Shown here one piece after another: positions 1 through 7,411 of a stretch of 64,000 bases of DNA. Under the pieces are notes generated by a model, which did no database searches, was not told where the DNA came from, and saw nothing but the letters and a program-made list of their open reading frames with translations. The first letter of the stretch is position 1, and every line of letters begins with the position of its first letter. This DNA is from Cellulomonas sp. PhB150 (GTDB taxonomy: Bacteria > Actinomycetota > Actinomycetes > Actinomycetales > Cellulomonadaceae), in NCBI RefSeq assembly GCF_003755175.1, contig NZ_RKHX01000005.1, forward strand, positions 248,001-312,000, written 5' to 3'. The position numbers and the translations under genes were made by a program.

Positions 1-376
1 CGCCGTGCTGTTCGTGGCCGACGACGCCGCGACGGGCGCCCGTGTCGCGCTGGGCCTGGCCGACGCCCTCGGCCGCGAGCTCGACAGCGACGTGGTCCGG
101 CTCGCCGGCCTGGCCGACGGGGCGCGCGGCATCACACCCGTGCGCGTCGGCTTCGTGTGGGGCCGGATCCTGTCCCGGTTCGGCGACGTGTTCGGCCCGA
201 CGGTCAACCTCGCGGCCCGGCTCACCGACATCGCCGAGCCCAGCACCGTGCTCGTCGACACCGAGACGGCGCGCGTCCTGGCCGACGACCCGGGCCTGGT
301 GCTCGAGCCCCTCGAACCGGTCGAGCTGCACGGGCTCGGCATGGTCCAGCCCGTGCGCCTGCGCTGGGCGGACTGA
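1..376 (+). CDS. Adenylate/guanylate cyclase domain protein, C-terminal part (partial)
   Basis: This is the 3' end of a gene that begins before the window, read in frame from base 2 to a TGA at 374-376. The segment FGDVFGPTVNLAARL, followed by EPSTVLVDTETARVL, is the conserved second half of a class III nucleotidyl cyclase domain, where the V-N-L-A-A-R-L run follows the substrate-binding region. Such domains make cAMP or cGMP from NTPs. Nothing follows the cyclase fold, so the domain is C-terminal. The metal-binding residues and any N-terminal sensor lie outside the window, so activity and substrate cannot be judged. Confidence 0.8.
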   Translation, partial: AVLFVADDAATGARVALGLADALGRELDSDVVRLAGLADGARGITPVRVGFVWGRILSRFGDVFGPTVNLAARLTDIAEPSTVLVDTETARVLADDPGLVLEPLEPVELHGLGMVQPVRLRWAD

Positions 377-380
377 GGAC

Positions 381-1115
381 TCAGCCCTCGGGGTCGACCT
401 CGGGCTCGACGAGCTGCGGCCCGTTGTTGGCCACGGCGTTGACCTGCGTCGAGACCGGTGTCGCGACGATCTCCGGCGGCGTGGCCTCGAGGAGCTCGCG
501 CGCGCCGTCGAGCCCCACGGCCGGGTCCAGCCACGCGTCCCAGTCCTCGCGCCGCAGCATGAGCGGCTGCCGGTCGTGGATGTGGGCCAGGTCCGGCAGG
601 GCGGGGCGCGTGATGATCGTCGCGCTCACGAGCCAGCGCTCGGGGTCGCCGTCGGCCTTGGTCGGGTCCTTCCAGAACTCGTAGAGCCCGGCCAGCGCGA
701 CGGTCGAGCCGTCGCCGGGGTGCAGGTAGTACGGCTGCTTGCGCTTGGTCGTCGCGCCCTCGGCGGGCTTCTGCCACTCGAAGTACCCGTCGGCCGGGAG
801 CAGCGCGCGCCGGGTGCCGAAGGGACGCTTGAACGCCGGCTTCTCGGCCAGCGTCTCGACGCGGGCGTTGATCATCCGGTTGCCGACGCTCGGGTCCTTG
901 GCCCACGACGGCACGAGCCCCCAGCGGGCGACCCGCAGCTGGCGGGTGATCTCCCCGGTCTCCTTGTCCGCCCGCTCGACGACCATCCGGACGCCGTCGG
1001 TCGGGGCGACGTTCCAGGAGGGCGGGAGCAGGCGCACGTCGTCGGCGACGGTCGCGATGGCGAACTCGTCGGCCAGGGCCTGGTCCTCGCGGAAGGAGGC
1101 GTAGCGACCGCACAT
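381..1115 (-). CDS. SRAP-family (HMCES/YedK) abasic-site DNA-protein crosslinking protein
   Basis: The 244-aa product starts MCGRYAS. Removal of Met1 leaves the Cys2 that, in the SRAP family, forms a thiazolidine crosslink with abasic sites in single-stranded DNA and so shields them. Other family signatures are WNVAPT (about residue 39), the RMINARVET segment, GYFEWQK with its conserved Glu, and HDRQPLML with its conserved His. The length is typical. The start is the ATG at 1115, because the family requires Cys at position 2. It converges on the cyclase gene with a gap of 4 nt, and is divergent from the MFS exporter starting at 1209. Confidence 0.93.
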   Translation of the reverse strand: MCGRYASFREDQALADEFAIATVADDVRLLPPSWNVAPTDGVRMVVERADKETGEITRQLRVARWGLVPSWAKDPSVGNRMINARVETLAEKPAFKRPFGTRRALLPADGYFEWQKPAEGATTKRKQPYYLHPGDGSTVALAGLYEFWKDPTKADGDPERWLVSATIITRPALPDLAHIHDRQPLMLRREDWDAWLDPAVGLDGARELLEATPPEIVATPVSTQVNAVANNGPQLVEPEVDPEG

Positions 1116-1160
1116 GGGACCAGCCTCGCACCGACCGCCGACACGTGTGGCGAACGTCTT

Positions 1161-1176
1161 ATCGAATCGATTCGTC
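1161..1176. promoter_or_regulatory. Palindrome upstream of the MFS exporter, possible operator
   Basis: The bases CGAATCGATTCG (1163-1174) form a perfect 12-bp palindrome, 35 bp upstream of the exporter ATG and 48 bp from the SRAP start. A near-identical element, ATCGTATCGATTCGAT, lies upstream of the beta-glucosidase at 63556-63571. The size and placement fit a dimeric repressor site. The binding protein is not identified. Confidence 0.4.
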
Positions 1177-1208
1177 CTGGCGGCTGGACGGTGCGACCAT
1201 GGACGACG

Positions 1209-2480
1209 ATGACCGTGCAGAGCCCCCCCGAGCAGGTCGCGGTGCGCGCCGCGACCACCGACGCGACCCCCACGTTCCGCCCGAACGCGAAGTACGTCCT
1301 GCTCCTCGGCATGATGTGCGCGCTGCCGGCCATCTCGAACGACATCTACCTGCCGTCGCTGCCCGAGGTCGCCCAAGACCTGCACACGTCCGCGACCGCG
1401 GCGCAGCTGACCATGACGGCGATGATGATCGGCGGCGCCGTCGGCCAGCTCGTCATCGGGCCGCTCTCGGACCGGTTCGGCCGGCGTCGCCCGGTCCTGA
1501 TCGGCGTCGCGCTCCACGTGCTGACCTCGATGCTGTGCGCCGTCGCGCCCACCATCGAGACGCTCATCGCGCTCCGGGTCATGCAGGGCTTCTTCAACGC
1601 GGCCGCGACGGTCGTGGCGATGGCGGTCATCCGCGACCGCTTCGTGGGCGCCGACGCATCCGGGCTGATCTCGCGCCTGATGCTCGTCATCGGCATCGCC
1701 CCGCTGTTCGCGCCCTCGGTCGGCGGGCTGATCGCCGGCGAGTGGGGCTGGCGCTCGGTGTTCGGGGCGCTCGGCGTCTTCGGCGTGGTGCTCTGGTTCG
1801 TCGTCTGGCGGCGCCTGCCCGAGACCCTGCCGGCGGGGCGTCGGCGCGACGGCGGTCTGCGCACCGCGGCCCGCGGCTACGCGACGCTGCTGCGCGACCG
1901 GCACTTCGTCGCGCTCGCCCTCATGCCCGGCCTGGGCACCGCGATCCTCATGAGCTACGTCGTCGGCTCGCCGTTCGTGCTGATGGAGGGCTACGGGCTG
2001 ACCTCGCACCAGTTCTCGCTGCTGTTCGCGGTCAACGGCATCGGGCTCGTCGGCGGCGCCCAGATCAACGCCGTGCTGGTCAAGCGCGTCTCGCCCATCC
2101 GCATCGTGCGCGTGGTGCTGCCGGTCTCGCTCGCGCTCACCCTCGGGCTGCTCGTGCTCGCCATCACCGGCGCCGGCGGGCTGCCCGCGCTGCTCGTCAT
2201 GCTCTGGCTCATCCTCGCGATGGTGAACTTCGCGCCGCCCAACGCGTCGGCGATCGCGTTGTCCCGGCACGGCGAGATCGCGGGCACCGCTGCCGCGTTC
2301 ATCGGCGCGACCGGTGCGGCGATCGGCGGCATCATCAGCCCGCTAAGCGGCCTGCTGGGCGGCGACGCGCTGGCCATGGCCGCCGTCATGGTCGGCGCGG
2401 CCACGGCCGCGCTGCTCGTGCTCGCGCTGGCCACGCCCGCGTACCGGCGCGGCGGTGCGTGGAGCGGCGTCGGCGGCTAG
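1209..2480 (+). CDS. Bcr/CflA-type MFS multidrug efflux transporter
   Basis: The 423-aa product is a 12-TM major facilitator of the drug:H+ antiporter-1 type. Visible signatures are the family opening around NDIYLPSLPEVA (about residues 40-51), where charged residues follow TM1, and MFS motif A, LSDRFGRRRPV, between TM2 and TM3. It would export hydrophobic drugs or metabolites by proton exchange across the plasma membrane. The ATG at 1209 is chosen because it precedes the short hydrophilic tail and no good ribosome site supports the upstream GTG. The 3' end overlaps the converging aminotransferase gene by 4 nt. A palindrome at 1163-1174 may be its operator. Confidence 0.88.
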   Translation: MTVQSPPEQVAVRAATTDATPTFRPNAKYVLLLGMMCALPAISNDIYLPSLPEVAQDLHTSATAAQLTMTAMMIGGAVGQLVIGPLSDRFGRRRPVLIGVALHVLTSMLCAVAPTIETLIALRVMQGFFNAAATVVAMAVIRDRFVGADASGLISRLMLVIGIAPLFAPSVGGLIAGEWGWRSVFGALGVFGVVLWFVVWRRLPETLPAGRRRDGGLRTAARGYATLLRDRHFVALALMPGLGTAILMSYVVGSPFVLMEGYGLTSHQFSLLFAVNGIGLVGGAQINAVLVKRVSPIRIVRVVLPVSLALTLGLLVLAITGAGGLPALLVMLWLILAMVNFAPPNASAIALSRHGEIAGTAAAFIGATGAAIGGIISPLSGLLGGDALAMAAVMVGAATAALLVLALATPAYRRGGAWSGVGG

Positions 2481-3700
2481 GTCCGCAGCGCGGCGAGCCG
2501 GTCGACGGCCTCGCGCAGCACGCTCTCGCGCTTGACGAACGTGAACCGCACCCAGGAGCGCAGCGTCTCGTCGGCCGACGAGCCGGCGTGCGTGAACGCC
2601 GTCACCGGCACGCCCACCACTCCGGCGAGGCCCGGCAGGTCGCGGCACAGCGCGGCACCGTCTGCGTACCCGAGCCCGGCCGCGTCGGCGAGCACGAAGT
2701 AGGTGCCCTGCGGGCGCACGACGTCGAAGCCGGCCGCCGTCAGCCCGTCGCACAGCAGGTCGCGGCGCGCGGCCAGCGACGCCGCGAGCTCGTCGACCCA
2801 CGCGGCGACGCCGGGATCGCCGAGCGCGAACGCGACGGCCGGCTGGAACGGCGCGCCGGAGACGTAGGTGAGGAACTGCTTGACGGTCCGCACCGCGGTG
2901 ACCAGGTGCTCCGGCCCGCTCACCCAGCCGACCTTCCACCCGGTGAACGAGAGCGTCTTGCCCGCCGAGGAGACCGTCAGCGTCCGCGCGGCCATGCCGG
3001 GCAGCGTCGCGATCGGCACGTGCTCCGGGCGTCCTGCAGGCCCCGCCAGCGTCAGGTGCTCGTAGACCTCGTCGGTGAGCACGATCGCGTCGTGCTGCTG
3101 CGCCAGGCGCGCGACCACGGACAGCTCGTCGCGGGTCAGGACCGTGCCGGTCGGGTTGTGCGGGGTGTTGAGCAGGACGACCCGGGTGCGGTCGGTGAAC
3201 GCCGACGCCAGGGCCGCCTCGTCGAGGCGGAAGCCGTCCGGTGTCGCGTGCAGGGCCGCGGTCGTGTGGGCGGCGCCCGCCATCGCGATCACCGCGGCGT
3301 ACGAGTCGTAGAACGGCTCGAGCGTGAGCACCTCGTCGCCCGGGCCGACGAGCGCGAGCACCGCGGCCGCCAGCGCCTCGGTCGCCCCCGTCGTGACGAG
3401 TACCTCGCGGTCCGCGTCGAGCTCGAGACCGTAGTGCCGGCGCTGGTGGTCGGCGATCGCGTGGCGCAGCGCGGGGACACCGGGACCGGGCGGGTACTGG
3501 TTGGCGCCGGAGGCGATCGCGTCCGACGCGGCCTGCGCCACGGAGGCGGGGCCGTCCACGTCGGGGAAGCCCTGCCCCAGGTTGATCGCGCCCGTCCGGG
3601 CGGCCAGCGCGCTCATCTCGGCGAACACGGTGGCACGCACGGAGCCGTCGGGGTCGAGCAGCCCGGTCGCGGCAGCGACGTCACGCCAACGAGAGGTCAT
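2477..3700 (-). CDS. dapC: Class I/II PLP aminotransferase, DapC / kynurenine-aminotransferase-like
   Basis: The 407-aa protein belongs to aminotransferase fold type I. INLGQGFPD and ANQYPPGPG form the N-terminal substrate region, HNPTG carries the Asn contacting the PLP ring, TDEVYEH the Asp pairing with the pyridine nitrogen, and SSAGKTLSFTGWKVGW the Schiff-base Lys. The pattern strongly resembles the mycobacterial enzyme annotated DapC (N-succinyldiaminopimelate aminotransferase, lysine/diaminopimelate pathway). The same subfamily includes kynurenine and methionine aminotransferases, so the substrate is uncertain. It ends convergently inside the last codons of the MFS gene. Confidence 0.8.
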   Translation of the reverse strand: MTSRWRDVAAATGLLDPDGSVRATVFAEMSALAARTGAINLGQGFPDVDGPASVAQAASDAIASGANQYPPGPGVPALRHAIADHQRRHYGLELDADREVLVTTGATEALAAAVLALVGPGDEVLTLEPFYDSYAAVIAMAGAAHTTAALHATPDGFRLDEAALASAFTDRTRVVLLNTPHNPTGTVLTRDELSVVARLAQQHDAIVLTDEVYEHLTLAGPAGRPEHVPIATLPGMAARTLTVSSAGKTLSFTGWKVGWVSGPEHLVTAVRTVKQFLTYVSGAPFQPAVAFALGDPGVAAWVDELAASLAARRDLLCDGLTAAGFDVVRPQGTYFVLADAAGLGYADGAALCRDLPGLAGVVGVPVTAFTHAGSSADETLRSWVRFTFVKRESVLREAVDRLAALRT

Positions 3701-3718
3701 GCGGCCCAGGCTAGGGCG

Positions 3719-3838
3719 TCAGTACATCCCGGTGGCCGCGGCCAGGCCGGCGACGACGATGAGCCCGACCGAGAGGAACGCGCCCACGACCCACCACTCC
3801 ACGGGGTGGTGGCGACGGATCTCTCGGCGTGCGGCCAT
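3719..3838 (-). CDS. Putative 39-aa single-span membrane microprotein
   Basis: A short reading frame encodes a basic N-terminus (MAARREIRRHH), then one hydrophobic stretch of about 22 residues starting near VVGAFLSVG, and ends ATGMY. A basic-in, single-helix layout fits a small plasma-membrane protein. GGAGG lies right before the ATG with only 1 nt between, which is closer than usual, so the start or the gene itself could be wrong. It lies between the aminotransferase and the lipoprotein gene on the same strand. Confidence 0.45.
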   Translation of the reverse strand: MAARREIRRHHPVEWWVVGAFLSVGLIVVAGLAAATGMY

Positions 3839-3926
3839 ACCTCCAAGATCGGCACGTCGCGCCCCACGTACAACGTCCCGCGCCGACGAGCGTGGAATTC
3901 ACCCGATCGGCGTGCAAGAAATGCGT

Positions 3927-4421
3927 CTAGCTCTGCGCGCCGTCCATCGCGGACTGCAGCTCGACCAGCGCGTCGGACAGCGACGACAGGTCGTCGGCGA
4001 CGGCGCCCTGAGCCTTCTTCTTGGCCTCGTCGAGCTCGATCTGCGCCGCGCTGACCTTCGACTGCGCGGCGAAGAGGATCTCGTCCGCGTCGGCCTGCGC
4101 CTTGCCCTTCGCCTCGTCGATCGCGGCCCGGGCGTCCTTGACGGCGGCGTCCGCGTCGGCCATCGCCTTCTTCGACGTCTCGTCGGCGCCGGAGAGCGTC
4201 GCGTGCACGTCGTCGAGCTTCGCGCGCGCCTCGTCGGCGGCGGTGTCGGCCTTCGCGGCGTTCTCCTTGATCCGGTCGACCGTGGCCCGCGCGCTCGCGG
4301 CGACGTCCTTGGCCTGGTCGGCAGCCTTGTCGATGTCGGCGTCGGAGCAGCCGGCCAGGGCGAGGGCGGAGGCCAGCGGGACGGCGACGGCGAGGGCGAG
4401 CAGGCGGGGCGAGCGGGGCAC
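3927..4421 (-). CDS. Lipoprotein with long alanine-rich coiled-coil domain
   Basis: The 164-aa protein starts at a GTG preceded by GGAGG with 7 nt spacing. It has a lipoprotein signal peptide ending in the lipobox LALAGC, so Cys would be lipidated and held at the outer face of the membrane. The rest is almost wholly Ala, Asp, Glu and Lys in amphipathic heptad-like order (for example AKADTAADEARAKLDD), with no Pro or Trp, which predicts one long helix or coiled coil. No enzyme motif is seen. It might act as a spacer, stress or wall-organising protein, but function is unknown. An earlier in-frame start is less likely because it would bury the signal peptide. Confidence 0.75.
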   Translation of the reverse strand: MPRSPRLLALAVAVPLASALALAGCSDADIDKAADQAKDVAASARATVDRIKENAAKADTAADEARAKLDDVHATLSGADETSKKAMADADAAVKDARAAIDEAKGKAQADADEILFAAQSKVSAAQIELDEAKKKAQGAVADDLSSLSDALVELQSAMDGAQS

Positions 4422-4485
4422 GGCGGACCTCCACGGGGGTTCGAGGGACTCCACGGTGCGGTATCGCGGGGTCCCAGGGCAAACC

Positions 4486-4521
4486 GACGCCCCGCCTGGT
4501 CGGGGAACCAGGCGGGGCGTC
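4486..4521 (-). terminator. Strong hairpin terminator after adhE
   Basis: A perfect 15-bp inverted repeat (GACGCCCCGCCTGGT with its complement) encloses a 6-nt loop. It lies 54 bp beyond the adhE stop on the minus strand. No clear T-run follows, as is common in GC-rich actinobacteria. Confidence 0.8.
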
Positions 4522-4575
4522 GACGCGAGCACGAGCAGCGCGCCGCGGAGGGGAGCGCAGGCGCCGCGGAGGTGG

Positions 4576-7293
4576 TCAGTCCTCGTCGTGCGCGCGCTCG
4601 CGGCCTCGGACGTCCTCCAGCGACGTTCCGTAGTAGGCCGCGGTCAGGAGGGCCTTCATGTCGTCGATCATCGGCATCCGCGGGTTGGCGGGCGCGCACT
4701 GGTCCTCGTACGCGCCCATCGCTACCTCGTCGAGGCGGGAGAGGAACTCCTGCTCGGCGACGCCCTGCGCCTGGAACGAGGACGGGATGCCGACCTTGGC
4801 GCGCAGCGCCTCGACGGCCAGCGCGTACGACTCGACGCCCTGCTCCGGCGTCGCCGCCGGCAGGCCGAGCATCGCGGCGATCTGCTGGAACCGCTCGGGG
4901 GCCACGTAGTGCTCGTACTTCGGCCAGCTCGTGAGCTTGGTGGGGACCGTGCCGTTGTAGCGGATCACGTGGGGGAGCAGCGTCGCGTTGGTCCGGCCGT
5001 GCACCAGGTGGTAGGTCGAGCCGACGACGTGCGCCATGGCGTGCACGATGCCGAGGAACGAGTTGCCGAACGCCATGCCCGCGATCGTCCCGGCGTTGTG
5101 CATCTTCTCGCGCGAGTCCGTGGTGGCGGGGTCGTCGGGCGATCCGTTCACCGAGACCGCGAGGTTGTCGAAGATGAGGCGGATGGCCTGCAGGGCCATC
5201 CCATCCGTGAAGTCGTTCGCGTAGACGCTCACGTACGCCTCGGTGGCGTGCGTCAGGGCGTCGAAGCCCGAGTCCGCGGCCAGCGAGGCCGGCATCTTGG
5301 ACGTGAGGACCGGGTCGATGATCGCGACCGACGGGGTCAGGGCGTAGTCGGCCAGCGGGTACTTCTTGCCCGCGTCGGGGTCGGAGATGACCGCGAACGG
5401 CGTGACCTCGGCGCCCGTGCCCGACGTCGTCGGGATGCAGACCAGCTGCGCGAGCTCGCCCAGCACCGGGAACTTGAACGCGCGCTTGCGCACGTCGAAG
5501 AACTTCTGCTTGAGGTCGGAGAAGTTGATCTCCGGGTGCTCGTACAGGAGCCACATGACCTTCGCGGCGTCCATGGGCGACCCGCCGCCGAGCGCGATGA
5601 TCGTGTCGGGGCGGAAGTGGCGCATCTGCGCCGCGCCGGCCTGGACGGTCCGGACGGACGGCTCCGGCTCGACCTGGTCGATGATCTGCAGCGCGACCTT
5701 CTCGCCGCGCCGGTTCAGGACGTCGATGATCTTGTCGACGAAGCCGAGCGTGGTCATGGTCGCGTCGGTGACGATCGTGACCCGCTGCACGTCGGGCATG
5801 TCCGCGAGGTAGCGGATCGCGTTGCGCTCGAAGTACGTCTTGGCCGGGACCTTGAACCACTGCAGGTTGTTGTTGCGCCGACCGACGCGCTTGATGTTGA
5901 TGAGGTTCACCGCCGAGACGTTGTTCGACACGGAGTTGTGGCCGTAGGAGCCGCAGCCCAGCGTCAGGGACGGGATGAAGGCGTTGTAGATGTCGCCGAT
6001 GCCGCCGAGCGAGCTCGGGGCGTTCTCGATGACGCGGATCGCCTTGACGCGGCTGCCGAACCGCTCGGTCAGCGCGTGGTCGCGCGTGTGGATCGCGGCC
6101 GAGTGGCCCAGGCCGTCGAACTCCACCATCTGCTCGGCCAGGGTGATGCCCTGCTCGGTGGTCGTCGCGCGCAGCACGGCCAGCACGGGCGCGAGCTTCT
6201 CACGCGTGAGCGGCTCGGCCGGTCCGACCCCGGAGACCTCGGCGAGGATGATCGAGGTGTCGGCGGGGACGCTGAAGCCGGCCTTCTCGGCGATCCACTG
6301 CGGGCTCTGGCCGACGACGCTCGCGTTGAGCTTGGCGCCCGCGCAGTTCTCGCCGCCCGCCTCGACACCGAAGATGAACTTCTCGAGCTTGGTCTTCTCG
6401 GCGGGCGTGGCCCGGTAGGCGTGCAGGATCGCGAACTCCGCCATGGCGGCGTCGTAGATCTCGTCGTCCAGGATGACGGCCTGCTCGGACGCGCAGATCA
6501 TGCCGTTGTCGAACGCCTTGGACAGCACCACGTCGTTGACCGCGCGCTTGAGCTTGGCGGTCTTCTCGATGTAGGCGGGGACGTTGCCCGCGCCGACGCC
6601 GAGAGCAGGCTTGCCGCACGAGTAGGCGGCCCGGACCATCGCGTTGCCGCCGGTGGCCAGGATCATCGAGACGCCGGGGTGGTTCATCAGCGCGTTGGTC
6701 GCCTCGATCGAGGGGGACTCGACCCACTGGATGCAGTGCTCGGGCGCACCGGCGGCGACGGCCGCGTCGCGCACCACGCGAGCGGCGGCGACCGAGGAGG
6801 CCTGCGCGCTGGGGTGGAACGCGAAGATGATCGGGTTGCGCGTCTTGAGCGAGATCAGGGACTTGAAGATCGCGGTCGACGTCGGGTTCGTGACCGGCGT
6901 GACGCCGCAGATGACGCCCACGGGCTCGGCGATCTCCGTGATGCCGTTGAGCTCGTCGCGGTGGATGACGCCGACCGTCTTGAGGTTGGCCATCGAGTTC
7001 GTGACGTGCTCGCACGCGAAGATGTTCTTCACGGCCTTGTCCTCGAACACCCCGCGCCCGGTCTCGGCGACCGCGAGCTGCGCGAGCACGCCGTGCTGGT
7101 CGAGCGCGGCGACCGAGCCCTTCTTGACGAGCTGGTCGACGTCCTCCTGCGTGAAGCGGGCGTACTCGGCGAGCGCCTTGGTGGCGTTCGCGACCAGCTG
7201 GTCGATGGCGTCGGCCGTGGAGACCACGGGGGCGACGTCGCGCGTCTTGCGCGGGGTGGTGGTGGTGCTGGACGACGTGCCGGTGGTGGTCAC
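4576..7293 (-). CDS. adhE: Bifunctional acetaldehyde-CoA / alcohol dehydrogenase AdhE
   Basis: The 905-aa fusion reduces acetyl-CoA to acetaldehyde and then to ethanol with two NADH, regenerating NAD+ during fermentation. The N-terminal half is a CoA-acylating aldehyde dehydrogenase with the catalytic Cys in NGMICASEQAV. The C-terminal half is an iron-dependent alcohol dehydrogenase, shown by GGGSPMDAAK, the TTSGTGAEVTPF segment and His-rich metal-site regions such as GIVHAMAHVVG. GTG at 7293 is chosen because GGGGAG lies 5 nt upstream and the Ser/Thr-rich tail before residue 30 is already longer than usual. An ATG at 7377 would add 28 unconserved residues. It follows the antiporter gene on the same strand after 118 nt and ends at a strong terminator. 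Confidence 0.95.
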   Translation of the reverse strand: MTTTGTSSSTTTTPRKTRDVAPVVSTADAIDQLVANATKALAEYARFTQEDVDQLVKKGSVAALDQHGVLAQLAVAETGRGVFEDKAVKNIFACEHVTNSMANLKTVGVIHRDELNGITEIAEPVGVICGVTPVTNPTSTAIFKSLISLKTRNPIIFAFHPSAQASSVAAARVVRDAAVAAGAPEHCIQWVESPSIEATNALMNHPGVSMILATGGNAMVRAAYSCGKPALGVGAGNVPAYIEKTAKLKRAVNDVVLSKAFDNGMICASEQAVILDDEIYDAAMAEFAILHAYRATPAEKTKLEKFIFGVEAGGENCAGAKLNASVVGQSPQWIAEKAGFSVPADTSIILAEVSGVGPAEPLTREKLAPVLAVLRATTTEQGITLAEQMVEFDGLGHSAAIHTRDHALTERFGSRVKAIRVIENAPSSLGGIGDIYNAFIPSLTLGCGSYGHNSVSNNVSAVNLINIKRVGRRNNNLQWFKVPAKTYFERNAIRYLADMPDVQRVTIVTDATMTTLGFVDKIIDVLNRRGEKVALQIIDQVEPEPSVRTVQAGAAQMRHFRPDTIIALGGGSPMDAAKVMWLLYEHPEINFSDLKQKFFDVRKRAFKFPVLGELAQLVCIPTTSGTGAEVTPFAVISDPDAGKKYPLADYALTPSVAIIDPVLTSKMPASLAADSGFDALTHATEAYVSVYANDFTDGMALQAIRLIFDNLAVSVNGSPDDPATTDSREKMHNAGTIAGMAFGNSFLGIVHAMAHVVGSTYHLVHGRTNATLLPHVIRYNGTVPTKLTSWPKYEHYVAPERFQQIAAMLGLPAATPEQGVESYALAVEALRAKVGIPSSFQAQGVAEQEFLSRLDEVAMGAYEDQCAPANPRMPMIDDMKALLTAAYYGTSLEDVRGRERAHDED

Positions 7294-7411
7294 CGTGGCT
7301 CCCCAAGTCGAGGTGGTCTGAGGCCGCCGGACCGGGCGCTGGAGGCTCGTTCTTGACGACTCCTCCACGCTATTCATCCCACGACCTCACGCCCTGGGGC
7401 GAAGGTCCTGA

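Noticed and set aside
1145..4054. 969-codon plus-strand frame
   Set aside because: It shadows the Bcr/CflA exporter and the aminotransferase. The Arg-rich translation has no known motif.
4021..7356. 1111-codon plus-strand frame opposite adhE
   Set aside because: AdhE on the minus strand has all its catalytic motifs, so this is antisense shadow.
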